A program made the translations under genes and the position numbers. A stretch of 33,119 nucleotides of DNA from the NCBI GenBank assembly GCA_902810695.1, contig CADDYV010000039.1:1-33119 (forward strand). The letters are read 5' to 3'. Numbering within the stretch: position 1 is the stretch's first letter; each line of letters starts with the position of its first letter. The notes under the pieces were generated by a model that ran no database searches, was not told where the DNA came from, and was given only the letters and a program-made list of their open reading frames with translations. Below are positions 24,008 to 32,434 of this stretch, one piece after another. Source of the stretch: Actinomycetota bacterium. GTDB lineage: Bacteria; Actinomycetota; Rubrobacteria; Rubrobacterales; Rubrobacteraceae.

Positions 24008-24390
24008 TCACCTGGGGCTGGCAAGCTCTCCGTGGGATTCGGAGATTGATCCATCGGCCGAGGGCTTTATATCGAAATCGAAAATATCGATAGGCAGCGC
24101 CACTGTGCAGCACGCGCTCGGGATGTCCACGATCGCGCTGATACGTCCCTCGATAGGCGCGGTGCTGAGGAGAGTGTACGCCTGTTCCTCACTGTAGCCG
24201 AACTTGCTCAGGTACTCGAGGGCCTTCAGGCAGGCATCTGGTAGGAGACGGTGGCGTCCACATAGTATTGCGCACCTTCTCTATCAACCGAGATCCCCTC
24301 GAACAGCAGGTAACGTGAAGGCGAGTTGCAATGGTAGCGTTTAACTCTTACTGCCAATCTCAAGGTGAGGTTGCAAACATAGCAAATATA
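24008..24390 (-). pseudogene. fmdA: Acetamidase/formamidase remnant (C-terminal part only)
   Basis: The reverse strand from about 24390 reads VKRYHCNSPSRYLLFEGISV, DREGAQYYVDATVSYQM, then after a missing base near 24233-24235 (one G lost in ATGGCC), ACLKALEYLSKFGYSEEQAY, IEGRISAIVDIPSACCTVAL and PIDIFDFDIKP, ending at TGA 24008-24010. This is the typical C-terminus of FmdA/AmdA. The N-terminal ~270 residues are absent, and the segment before YLLFEG also looks shortened. So this is a decayed gene, not simply a frameshift. No gene is seen in 24391-24542. Confidence 0.75.
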
Positions 24391-24542
24391 AGAACCGAGC
24401 CGCCAGAAAGAGAAGAATAGAAGAAGACGACTCGGCTCTCTCCGGCTAGACACCATTGCTATACCGCTCACGAGGGTTTGTGAAACGGACTGCGTACGGA
24501 CCGAGTTATTCGTTTCCCCTTGCCGTCATTCATACCAGGGCT

Positions 24543-24887
24543 TTACGTGCCTCTGGGAGCGGGCAGGCCGTGCTCGTCGCGACATTTGCGCATCTGTTTA
24601 CTCTGGTAGGGAACGATCACCAGATCTGAGCACGCCTTACCTGTGCAGATCAGGGCGAAGCCGCATTTTCTATCTTCTTCAAAGTAGCGGCGCGAGTCAG
24701 ACTGGTCCACCTCACCCTCTACAATCTTCACCGCGCAGGCCAGATCCCATCCCTGTTCGCAAAGACTGGGTAATTGAAGACCCGCACGGCGGGCGGCGCC
24801 GAGGATGTACTCCCCGGCGCCAGCCTCAAAAGTTTCTTCACCCCCCTCAGGAAACTCCACCTTGACAGTGAAGGTTTTTTCAGCCAA
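24543..24887 (-). CDS. [2Fe-2S] plant-type ferredoxin with Asp at one ligand position
   Basis: About 114 residues from TTG 24887 (start approximate, weak ribosome site). The fold marks are VEFPEGGEETFEAGAGEYIL, LPSLCEQGWDLACAVKIVEG, EVDQSDSRRYFEEDRKCGFA and LICTGKACSDLVIVPYQ. Plant-type ferredoxins use C-x4-C-x2-C...C. Here C43, C51 and C81 are present but the second position is Asp48 (QGWDLAC, where relatives have QGWCLTC). Extra cysteines C75 and C86 lie near the fourth ligand. The gene follows the ferritin-like gene by 10 bases on the same strand, so it may supply electrons for iron release or peroxide reduction. Confidence 0.85.
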   Translation of the reverse strand: MAEKTFTVKVEFPEGGEETFEAGAGEYILGAARRAGLQLPSLCEQGWDLACAVKIVEGEVDQSDSRRYFEEDRKCGFALICTGKACSDLVIVPYQSKQMRKCRDEHGLPAPRGT

Positions 24888-24897
24888 AGCCCTATCT

Positions 24898-25569
24898 TTA
24901 TGGATTGTAGAGTGGGCGGTTCTTGGAGTAGGGGGCTTCGCCCGGCTCGCCTCTGCGGAAGTGTCCGGAGGGACGCACCACGCCATCGCGCTCCATCGAG
25001 AGTAGCTCAATGAACCACGCCTCATGCTCTATCTCCTCGTTGAGGATGCGCGAGGCCAGATCATAGGTGCGCGGGTCCTTGCCCCCCGCCGTCAGGTCGC
25101 AGATCTCCGACCAGGTGCGGATAGCGCAGCGCTCGGAATCCAGGAGCACTTCGAGAATGTCCGCCGCACTGGGCCCCTTGCCGTCGCCCATCTCCGGAGC
25201 GTGCTGGCCGTTGTCGGTACCCGGCAGGTAAGCGTGCGGACAGCCTGCCCTATCGGCGAACTCATGCAAATTGTAGGGCAGAGATCCCCCCAACTCGTAG
25301 ACCCGCGGGGTCATAAGCTCGAAGTGCGCCCGGTCCTCGAGGCGGGCGTCCTCGCAGATCTCCTTGTAGTCTTCATGCCCGGCGAGGTACATCCGCAAAA
25401 TCGTGTAGTAGTAGTAGGTGCTGGCGAACTCCGCAGCGATGGCGTCAATGAGCTTTTCCCTAAGCTCCTCGACATTCACGCCGCGAGCTTCCATGACCTC
25501 GATGCCTACCCTCTGGGTCACATCACCTGGGGGAACCTTGCCAGTGGCATGGGGCATTTCCCTGGCCAT
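24898..25569 (-). CDS. DPS-like ferritin (DpsL/thioferritin type)
   Basis: 223 residues from ATG 25569, which has AGGAGGT 10 bases upstream. An in-frame extension to 25629 lacks that support. Ferritin-like helices carry [38 protein letters not shown] (ExxxH type), [16 protein letters not shown] and [19 protein letters not shown] (ExxH type), the di-iron ligands. Cysteines in RAGCPHAY and [13 protein letters not shown] fit the Cys pair near the di-iron site in DPSL proteins. Known members form 12-mers that use peroxide to oxidise iron. Followed by a [2Fe-2S] ferredoxin gene in the same unit. The 25570-25813 stretch upstream holds its likely promoter; no gene is seen there. Confidence 0.85.
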   Translation of the reverse strand: MAREMPHATGKVPPGDVTQRVGIEVMEARGVNVEELREKLIDAIAAEFASTYYYYTILRMYLAGHEDYKEICEDARLEDRAHFELMTPRVYELGGSLPYNLHEFADRAGCPHAYLPGTDNGQHAPEMGDGKGPSAADILEVLLDSERCAIRTWSEICDLTAGGKDPRTYDLASRILNEEIEHEAWFIELLSMERDGVVRPSGHFRRGEPGEAPYSKNRPLYNP

Positions 25570-25813
25570 TTCTTTGGCTACCTCCTTCCTGTTTCTGTTG
25601 GTGCTTCGGCGTTCGCTATCAAGAATCATTCATACCCTTGGGGCACTCAAATAAACGCCCTCTTTGGTCTTGTTCGTTAAAGGTTAATCATTACTCAATG
25701 CAGCTTGCTCGTGCGCTTGGAGTTTCAGGTAGAGGCGGCTAGCGGGATCGATCCCTGTAGTGATCATATGTGTAGATGGGGAGCGGTTGCGGATACAAGC
25801 TCGTTTTCTTCGC

Positions 25814-26269
25814 CTACTGAGGAGGGTTCTCCAGGGTCACAGCCAGCCTTTCAAGCACCTTCTCGTAGACGTCCCGGATCGCTCGTGGGGCGAACATTCT
25901 CTCAAACAACCCCGCGATCCCGCTCGCTCCCTGCCATTCAGCCCTGGCCTCTATTCGCGTGCTCTCACCCCTACGGGCAGGCGTTAGGGTCCAGGTGACT
26001 ACCAGCGAGGAGTCAAGCTCGTCCTCCACCAGGATCTGAGCGGGAGAAGGCTCCTCTACAACCATGCGGTAGGGCCTCTGCCTGTCTGCAGCCTTCAACC
26101 GATAGTGGAAAACCGTTCCCGCGCCGTTTCCGCCTTCTTCTACCTCGTAATCGAGGAAGTGCTCAGGCGGCAGGATCTGTGGCCTGCCCTGACGATAATC
26201 AGTCAGTAGTCTATATACTTTTTCGCGGTTTGCGGCGAACACTCTGCTGGTTTTGGCTACGTTCTTCAT
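25814..26269 (-). CDS. SRPBCC (START-like) family protein
   Basis: 151 residues: MKNVAKTSRVFAANREKVYR opens the fold, LLTDYRQGRPQILPPEHFLD follows, then strands GAGTVFHYRLKA, PYRMVVEEPSPAQILVE, SSLVVTWTLTPA and the long C-terminal helix RMFAPRAIRDVYEKVLERL. This is the helix-grip fold of polyketide cyclase/dehydrase-like proteins, which bind hydrophobic ligands; the ligand is unknown. Start ATG 26269 lies inside the 3' end of the Crp-like reading frame, a 59-base overlap if that frame ends at 26211. Confidence 0.85.
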   Translation of the reverse strand: MKNVAKTSRVFAANREKVYRLLTDYRQGRPQILPPEHFLDYEVEEGGNGAGTVFHYRLKAADRQRPYRMVVEEPSPAQILVEDELDSSLVVTWTLTPARRGESTRIEARAEWQGASGIAGLFERMFAPRAIRDVYEKVLERLAVTLENPPQ

Positions 26270-27111
26270 TCTCTAGAGAACCAACCTCTCTTCGCTTGTT
26301 TATTGCTTGTTCTTTTGATGCGTGATCCAAAAGTGGATACATGAGCGTCACTGAGCGAGTACTTGCCCTTTCCAGCCTCCGCTTCTTTCTGGACTCCGAG
26401 AGGATCACGATGTGTCCGCCTCTTAGCTCAATCACCCTGCTCCGACGCAATCTGCCGAGCGCCAGGTTTACCGACTCCCGGGTGCTGGCTATCATCTCCG
26501 CCAGGTCCCGGTGAGTCAGTCGCAATGCTATCTCCACGGGCACCCTCCCTTTAGGCCCGGACGGGATACCGAACTTGCGGGCGAGGATGGGAAACAGCTT
26601 GAGCAAACGTAGTTCGAGCGTAAGTGGAAACAAGCACCTCGCCAGTTCCTCTCTACCGGAGAGCCTCAAGTCCATTAGCGTCATCAGATCCGGCGCTATC
26701 TGAGGATCGCGATGCAAGACCCGCTCTATGGCTACCGTGGGGATTTTCTGTATCTCGCAAGCGCTCATCGCCTCGGCATAGGATGAGATACGAGGACCCT
26801 GGCAGAAATTTCTGGAAAAGGTTATACGTCCGAAATAATCCCAGGGGCCCCAGCAACTTCAGCGTAGCCTCCTTTGCTCTTGTCTGCTTACCCACCGAGT
26901 AGGATGCCCGCACCCGCATGGCGCCTCTTTTGATCACGTAGAGCCCATCGGTTGGCTCCCCGCCGTGATAGATGAGTTCCCCGCTATCGTAGCGTCGGAG
27001 AAGTGCGGAGAACCCCGTGTCCTCCACTGCCGAAAGAAAACGGCGGCATGCACCCTCCCGCGTATCAAAGCCTCCAGAGGGTACAAGGGCTGCCGCAGAA
27101 CTATCGTCCAT
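26211..27111 (-). pseudogene. Crp/Fnr family regulator with one frameshift
   Basis: From ATG 27111: FSALLRRYDSGELIYHGGEP and TDGLYVIKRGAMRV form the cyclic-nucleotide-binding-like barrel. At GGGGCCCC (26844-26851) one extra base breaks the frame. Corrected, it continues LLGPWDYFGRITFSRNF, SSYAEAMSACEIQKIPTVAI and then the helix-turn-helix LTHRDLAEMIASTRESVNLA, LGRLRRSRVIELRGGHIVIL, typical Crp/Fnr DNA recognition. Uncorrected, the two halves are separate ORFs. No Cys-rich N-terminus of the Fnr cluster type is seen. The open frame after the HTH runs on to 26211, overlapping the SRPBCC start. The homopolymer position makes sequence error plausible. Confidence 0.8.
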
Positions 27112-27233
27112 CTTTCCGTTCTCACCGATGGCTGGCCCGCTCCCCAGTTGTGGTTAGCTACTACGACATCTTCTATTCATTTTCGCCTTTCTTGTCGCCT
27201 TACCGTGATAGAGATTCCACAAGAAGTAGGGGT

Positions 27234-27256
27234 GTTGAAAAAAGCTAGTTTTCAAC
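27234..27256. repeat. Perfect inverted repeat upstream of the Crp-like gene
   Basis: GTTGAAAA (27234-27241) and TTTTCAAC (27249-27256) are perfect complements with a 7-base spacer, extended on both sides by G/C pairing. It lies between the lipoprotein stop (27312) and the Crp start (27111), both on the reverse strand. It may be a terminator for the former or an operator for the latter. The rest of 27112-27311 shows nothing clear. Confidence 0.4.
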
Positions 27257-27311
27257 CCTAGCAACGGCGATCAATGGCCTCATACCTGATGGGAAACGCC
27301 GCAGCTATTTA

Positions 27312-27791
27312 TCACTGCTGTCTTGCCCGGAAAGAGCCTGTAGCGGAGGTACCTGAGAGAAAAGCCTTACCCCACATCTTCCCATTGCTTACCGTGCCTT
27401 TCAGGTTCAGGCGGTCTCCTCCCCCACCGGCGACAGGGGTGGCGACAAGCCTCACCTTGCCGGAGTCGCTCACCTCACCAGAGGAGACGACCAGCCGGGA
27501 AGTGATGTCTTTTCCCTTGCGGGGCCACTTCAGGTAAGCCACACCCGCTACCTTATCTCCCGACTGTTGCAGAGCGAGTCGTAATCCGAGATTATCCGTT
27601 GTGCCGTGATCGGGAACTCTGGCCTGTCCCGACCAGTTGCCAGAGAGATCGGGAGTGCTGCCTCCACAGCCACCGAGCAGCAAGAGAGCGAGGGCGATCA
27701 GAATCAGCAATATCCCTGATAACAGCCGGTGCCCGCCGCACAGCGTGCTGATCTTGCTCCTGCTGCAAAGGGTTTTCGTCGATCTCCTCAC
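27312..27791 (-). CDS. Putative lipoprotein
   Basis: About 159 residues from GTG 27791; the true start may be slightly later. A basic N-terminus is followed by the hydrophobic stretch LLSGILLILIALALLLLGGC, where LLGGC is a lipobox, so the protein would be lipid-anchored outside the membrane. The mature part (DLSGNWSGQARVP, LRLALQQSGDKVAGVAYLKW, LNLKGTVSNGKMWGKAF, LSGTSATGSF) has repeated short strands, as in small beta-barrel lipocalin-like domains. No named family recognised. Single gene with nothing clearly linked on either side. Confidence 0.75.
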   Translation of the reverse strand: MRRSTKTLCSRSKISTLCGGHRLLSGILLILIALALLLLGGCGGSTPDLSGNWSGQARVPDHGTTDNLGLRLALQQSGDKVAGVAYLKWPRKGKDITSRLVVSSGEVSDSGKVRLVATPVAGGGGDRLNLKGTVSNGKMWGKAFLSGTSATGSFRARQQ

Positions 27792-27932
27792 GGTACGTCC
27801 ATCTCTGCTCAGAGACTACTCAGCACTCCTTGATGACGCTAGCACTAGAATTCGGGCTATATGATGGGTTAACGGGGTCTCAACAGGGTAACACTTGTCG
27901 ACGCCACTGTATTGGGGAGCGAGCTTTTTTAA

Positions 27933-28352
27933 TCACTCCTCCGGGCTGCGTTCGTCTGCGGCGGCGTACTCAAGCCCTAAAACCAGCAGATACACAACCG
28001 TAGCGAGAAACCCTGTCGCAGGCCAGGCGACGATGTTGTCTATGCTGTGCGAAGCCAGGTAGGAAGCTCCTATGGCGAAGCCTATGGAGAGAAAGTGCAG
28101 ATTCCCCCACAGTGCCGAGTGACGTGGTTGTTCTTTAAAACGCACTCCCAGCCCTCCAAAGGCGATCATGCTGACCAGAGCGTATCCTGCCACAGCACCG
28201 GCCATGAACATCAGCGCCTGCAAGACGTTGGGCAGCCCATGGGCGTGGATCAGCAGGGCCCCACTGGTCCATACGGTCACGGTGTAGCCGTACGGGGCAC
28301 CGCTTGCCCCTACCGCAGTGCGCAGGTTTCTGCCATAGTATCTTCGGAGCAT
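27933..28352 (-). CDS. Hypothetical membrane protein, four helices
   Basis: 139 residues from ATG 28352 (MLRRYYGRN). Hydrophobic segments lie at about 22-38, 43-65, 83-103 and 108-128 (ALMFMAGAVAGYALVSMIAF; LHFLSIGFAIGASYLASHSI; FLATVVYLLVLGLEYAA). No family recognised and no ribosome site at this ATG. Upstream on the same strand, but in a different frame, about 22 hydrophobic residues are encoded from about 28420 (LVHLAVDLAAAIVVY). A missing or extra base near 28355 could therefore have cut the true N-terminus. Confidence 0.6.
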   Translation of the reverse strand: MLRRYYGRNLRTAVGASGAPYGYTVTVWTSGALLIHAHGLPNVLQALMFMAGAVAGYALVSMIAFGGLGVRFKEQPRHSALWGNLHFLSIGFAIGASYLASHSIDNIVAWPATGFLATVVYLLVLGLEYAAADERSPEE

Positions 28353-28888
28353 GCTTATATACTACTATTGCTGCGGCTAGATCGACTGCAAGATGGACCA
28401 GCTGGCCGAGAGGTAAGCCCAAGACCTTCCGAGAGGGAGCAGCTTCAGATTTATATTCTGCTCAACTGGAGTTCTGCCCAAAGGAGCTCAGTTTCATTTT
28501 GAGGTTCTTGTTTTGGCCGACTGGGCTTTGAGTGTGGCGCCGCATGGCGAAACACGCGCCAACCAGTCCTAGTAAGATCATGGTTCACTGCCTATAAAGG
28601 TGCCAACGAGAAGATCAGCAAGCCGCCAGCATTCGGTGCATGCTAGCTCTGGCGCGGTCAGAGAGGCTGATGGAGGCTACACAATTACTATCAAGAAATC
28701 ATGTTACGAAAGTTAGCGCGCCTTAACCAACGAGATTGAGGTGACAAACGAGGATATTGAGTACCCTGAAAAACCTAGGGCTGGAGCCAAGTCTAGCGCA
28801 TCCCCGGACCGGCACTACGCGAGGTTCGCAAGCCTATAGGAGCACGCTCCAAGATCCTTCTCTTGGAAATTTGGTGCGTGGCGAAGCC
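28353..28888. other. Stretch without a supported gene
   Basis: About 535 bases between the four-helix protein and the DUF4396 gene. I see no convincing coding region, tRNA or repeat. The 28353-28420 part may hold the displaced N-terminal codons of the upstream membrane protein gene. An AT-rich patch near 28680-28720 could hold a promoter. Confidence 0.4.
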
Positions 28889-29578
28889 CTACATGGGTTC
28901 CTTGATGCCCCTCTTTATCAGCCACCAGTTCACCGGGTAAGAGGTAAAGAAACCTAGAATCATCCCGATCTGCATCAGAAACCAGTAGGCGGCCTGGTCT
29001 GGATGAAGCTTCTCCCCAGGAAAGAGTACCAGCTGCATGATGGCCATCCACCCGTAGAGTCCTACCTGAAAGGCTGTGAGGGAGAGTGTGTCCGCCTTTA
29101 TGGCAGCGAGAAGCCCTTGACGGGTTGAGAGTTCCTTCATCGGCTTGATCGAGAAGTATTGGAACCCTATCCCCAGGATGTAGGCGAGTATGTAGTTGAG
29201 TACGTACTTGGCATACAAAAAGAGCCCAAAGAGTTTCCAGCCCAGCAAGAATACGACAGTAGGGCTACCGATGATGTCTCCTAAAGTGCACCCTGCCCCG
29301 CAATGACTGACCCCTACAGCGGTAGACGCGGCAAAGCTCTTCTCCGGTGGATTGCCGTGCTCCTCCATCCACTTCTCGCTCTTTGGGCGTCCCCACCGAT
29401 AATAGCCCCACAGCGCCAGCGGTCCGAAGTAGAGAGCCGTTATGGGCCAGACCACCTCCATAATCCACATGTGCTGCCGATAGCCCCGCCCGAAGATGTC
29501 AGAGAGGATGATCCCCGCGCATACGAACGCCACGCCTAGAGCTACCCAGGAGATTACGGTTAGCCAGGTTGGAACCAT
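28889..29578 (-). CDS. DUF4396 family membrane protein
   Basis: 229 residues with about six membrane helices. The signature GVSHCGAGCTLGDIIGS (about residues 90-106) and MEVVWPITALYFGPLALWGY are typical of DUF4396. The conserved His-Cys-x2-Cys in or near the membrane suggests metal or thiol chemistry, but family function is unknown. The C-terminus has PVNWWLIKRGIKEPM. ATG 29578 is preceded, after 11 bases, by a short Cys-rich ORF on the same strand (29590-29694), which may belong to the same transcript. Confidence 0.85.
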   Translation of the reverse strand: MVPTWLTVISWVALGVAFVCAGIILSDIFGRGYRQHMWIMEVVWPITALYFGPLALWGYYRWGRPKSEKWMEEHGNPPEKSFAASTAVGVSHCGAGCTLGDIIGSPTVVFLLGWKLFGLFLYAKYVLNYILAYILGIGFQYFSIKPMKELSTRQGLLAAIKADTLSLTAFQVGLYGWMAIMQLVLFPGEKLHPDQAAYWFLMQIGMILGFFTSYPVNWWLIKRGIKEPM

Positions 29579-29589
29579 GCCGGAAAAGC

Positions 29590-29694
29590 TTAGAGCTTCC
29601 TAAGCAGTTGCTGCAGGCTCTCGCAGCGGCGACAAGCTTCCGCGCACACTTGGCGGTGCTCGTACGTGCGGAGCATCTGGTGAGTTTGGATCAT
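29590..29694 (-). CDS. Possible 34-residue Cys-rich peptide ahead of DUF4396
   Basis: ATG 29694 has AAGGAG about 10 bases upstream; ATG 29703 is also in frame. The peptide has MIQTHQMLRTYEHRQ, then CAEACRRCESLQQLLRKL. The CAEACRRC pattern resembles one helix of the four-helix copper-binding Cys proteins (DUF326). It ends 11 bases before the DUF4396 start, itself a Cys-motif membrane protein, which supports translation. Too short for firm assignment. Confidence 0.45.
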   Translation of the reverse strand: MIQTHQMLRTYEHRQVCAEACRRCESLQQLLRKL

Positions 29695-29703
29695 GGACCA
29701 CAT

Positions 29704-30230
29704 TCTCCTTAAACTTTAGCCTTTAGCAATACACATACCCCCCACCCCTAAACCATCAAACCTCATGAGATGCGTATTTCGATGCAAAATTAGCCGAATA
29801 CGTACTTTACGAGGATGGTGAGGAGGCATGCACAGTCAAAACTACTCCCTCCACGTCAAGGTCAGGCTAGCCCGACGCCGCCAAGGCAGAAGTCATTCTA
29901 ACGAAGCCAAAACCGCAGTAAGGAGGCTCGCGAGCAGGTCAGTGAGCCCAGAACTTTCTCGGGCGACCGGTGCCGTATTGCCGGTCAGCTCAGCCGTGAT
30001 AGCGGCATGGAAAAGGTTTCTCCACCCAAGCGCGATCCCAAAGACACCAGGTCGGTTGTGGCGAAGCTCTTAACTGCCCCCACGACCGAAAGGGTACAAA
30101 CCCGATCAGTAGCCCACCGGCTGGGGAGTGCGATTTCGCCTGACTTTTCTCCTGCTACAGGTCGTACCTACAAGCATGCTACTAACCGTAACCGTGGAGT
30201 GTTGCTGTTCGCTGCCACTCTCTCAAGCCA
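29704..30230. other. Stretch without a supported gene
   Basis: About 525 bases between the Cys-rich peptide and the histidine kinase stop. Two plus-strand ORFs of 75-81 codons exist (from 29828 and 30007) but have no recognisable domain, hydrophobic pattern or convincing ribosome spacing. The left part should contain the promoter of the Cys peptide/DUF4396 unit. Gene decay is possible. Confidence 0.4.
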
Positions 30231-31496
30231 TTAACAGCGCATGTTTCCTTTACTTTTCGGCCGGGGTAGCTTGAGGCGGAACACAGCACCCCCGTCTCCG
30301 GCATTCTCCGCGGTGAGATTACCTCCCTGCGCGCGGGCGAGGTCGCGGGCGATAGAGAGACCCAGACCCGTTCCGCCGCTGGCACGACTCCTGGCGGTAT
30401 CAACCCGGTAGAAGCGCTCGAATATGTGAGGGAGGTTCTCGGGAGATATGCCATCTCCGGTGTCTTTGACCTCGATTTCTATGAACTCATCCTGCAGATG
30501 GGCACTTACCGTAACCTTACCGGCCTGCGGCGCGTGCATGAGGGCGTTTTCCAGAAGCGCGCTCAAGATCCGCTCCGTGCGTGCCCGGTCGCCGCAGGCC
30601 AGAAGCTTTTGCGGGATTTTGACCTCGAACTTCGGGCCCGTAGGAGGGGAAGCCTGTTTTTCGAAGCGAGCGGTAACTTCCGAGATCAGAGCCCCGAGGT
30701 CGAAATCTTTGGACTCCATGGGGAGCTTGTCCGCATCAAGGCGCGCGACGAGGAGCAGATCGGAGAGCACGGCGCTCATCCGGTCGGTTTCGGCGAGCAC
30801 GTCGTCGGCGAGCTCTGCGTCCCCGGAATCTTCGATCCCCCGCCGCAGAACCTCCGTGTCGGCCCGGATCATGGTCAGCGGGGTTTTTAGCTCGTGGGAG
30901 GCATCGGCTATGAAGGTTCGCTGCTGCTCGAAAGAGCGCCTCACGGGCCGCACGGCCCGTCCAGCCATGTAGGCCCCGCCGGCGGCGGCAACGCCTAGAG
31001 CGCCGAGGCTCAACGGGAGCAGGACGAGCACGAGCTTGCCTACCGTCTGTCTCGCACCCTCGAGTGAGCGGGCGTACTGGATCATCCCGACCACCTTTTT
31101 CCCCTCGCGCATGGGCATGCTCACCGCCCGGGACTCGCCCCTTGGACCACGAACCGTCGCGAAGACCGGACCACCATCCTGCAGGGTTTCTCTGGCGAGA
31201 TTGGAGGCTGGCAGTCCCAGCTTGGGAGAGGTGGGATCCCTGGCGATGATCCGCCCGTCGGGTTTGAGGGCGACCCAGCCGAACTCGTTTGAGCCTTTGG
31301 CTAAATCCTGATGGCTCTTGGGGTTCAGGAGGATCTGCGCCTGATTTCTTGCTTCCTGGCGCAAGGGATCATCCTGCTGGTGGACAAGTTCCTGCCAGAA
31401 ACCGATTACGGCTACGGCCTCCAGAAGCAGGACCGTTAGCGCAAAGATGGTGACGTATCCGAGGGTAAGCCGGAGACGAATGCGGTCCAGGTTCAT
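30231..31496 (-). CDS. Sensor histidine kinase (OmpR-partner type)
   Basis: 421 residues. TM1 is at about 12-34 and TM2 at about 155-177, enclosing an extracytoplasmic sensor of ~120 residues (FGWVALKPDGRIIARDP). Then come the H-box FIADASHELKTPL (H201), an N-box LLENALMHAP, and DTGDGISPENLPHIFERFYR and GTGLGLSIARDLA for ATP binding. A HAMP domain is short or degenerate after TM2 (AGRAVRPVRRSFEQQ). Its ATG overlaps the response regulator stop (ATGA type). The signal is unknown. Confidence 0.93.
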   Translation of the reverse strand: MNLDRIRLRLTLGYVTIFALTVLLLEAVAVIGFWQELVHQQDDPLRQEARNQAQILLNPKSHQDLAKGSNEFGWVALKPDGRIIARDPTSPKLGLPASNLARETLQDGGPVFATVRGPRGESRAVSMPMREGKKVVGMIQYARSLEGARQTVGKLVLVLLPLSLGALGVAAAGGAYMAGRAVRPVRRSFEQQRTFIADASHELKTPLTMIRADTEVLRRGIEDSGDAELADDVLAETDRMSAVLSDLLLVARLDADKLPMESKDFDLGALISEVTARFEKQASPPTGPKFEVKIPQKLLACGDRARTERILSALLENALMHAPQAGKVTVSAHLQDEFIEIEVKDTGDGISPENLPHIFERFYRVDTARSRASGGTGLGLSIARDLARAQGGNLTAENAGDGGAVFRLKLPRPKSKGNMRC

Positions 31497-32182
31497 CGCT
31501 CGGGATCCGGCTCGAAAGTATACCCCACGCCGCGTACGGTGCGTATGTGGGAAGACTTTCCTTCGTAGTCGAGCTTTTTTCTGAGGTAGGAGATGTAGAG
31601 GTCCACCACGTTAGCGTAGGCGTCGCTGGTTGCGCCCCAGACGGTATCCAGCAACACCGAACGGGTGAAGACCTGGCCTGGTCGCCTGAGCAGCGTGGCA
31701 AGCAGCGCGAACTCCTTGGCGCTCAACTCCACCCGCTCCTCACCGCGCCAGACCGCGTGCCGGTGGGGATCCAGAATAACCTCTCCTGCCTGCAGGATCG
31801 AGCCGGTCTTCTTCTCCTCCCTCGGCCAGCGCGAGAGGGCCCTGATTCGGGCCAGAAGCTCGGGGAAGGCGAAGGGCTTCGGGAGGTAGTCGTCGGCGCC
31901 CGCATCGAGACCTTCCACCCGGTCCTCGATCTGGGTGCGCGCGGTAAGCATCAATACCGGCACGCTCATCTCCGCTGCCCGCAGGCGGCGTATGACTTCG
32001 ATCCCGGCGAGGTCCGGGAGCATCCAGTCCACCACCAGAAGGTCGAAAGGCTCGGCAAGAGCCTTCGAGAGCGCCGTCCGCCCGTCGGCGGCCGTCTCCG
32101 CAGTGTATCCCTCCTCGCCCAGAACGCGCGCGATCAGGCGCGACAGGCGCTGCTCGTCCTCTACCACCAGTATGCGCAACAT
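31493..32182 (-). CDS. OmpR/PhoB-family response regulator
   Basis: 229 residues. The receiver domain has the acidic pair in VVEDE, D52 in LLVVDWMLPDLAG as the phosphorylation site, T in LMLTART and K in YLPKPF. The C-terminal winged helix has LSAKEFALLATLLRRPGQVF, DLYISYLRKKLDYEGK and the ending IRTVRGVGYTFEPD. It is the first gene of the two-component operon and would bind DNA after phosphorylation by the adjacent kinase. Targets cannot be read from the sequence. Confidence 0.95.
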   Translation of the reverse strand: MLRILVVEDEQRLSRLIARVLGEEGYTAETAADGRTALSKALAEPFDLLVVDWMLPDLAGIEVIRRLRAAEMSVPVLMLTARTQIEDRVEGLDAGADDYLPKPFAFPELLARIRALSRWPREEKKTGSILQAGEVILDPHRHAVWRGEERVELSAKEFALLATLLRRPGQVFTRSVLLDTVWGATSDAYANVVDLYISYLRKKLDYEGKSSHIRTVRGVGYTFEPDPER

Positions 32183-32434
32183 GCCCTCACTCCAGCATAT
32201 TCCATCCTACCATGCTGCACCGGGCACAACCGGCCCAGATTCTGTCCTTTGACTGCTCTCCCGTCTCATGCGGCCGGGCTTACCTCTCTCTGTGAAAATT
32301 CTCATCGTTCTCACAGGCTTATCACAAGTGCAGCTTGCAGACTGATTGTTGAAATCGATGGAACTTTTGGAGCAACGCAGAGCGGGCACGACAACCCGAC
32401 GCACAGCACGGGCGGCGAGAAGGGGACGCGAAAG

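Noticed and set aside
29828-30234. Two plus-strand ORFs of 75-81 codons
   Set aside because: Ser/Arg/Thr-rich, no hydrophobic or domain pattern, poor ribosome spacing.
31547-32434. N-terminal extension of the GNAT-like ORF
   Set aside because: Antisense to the response regulator; the GNAT-like domain and a usable GTG start begin at 32435.
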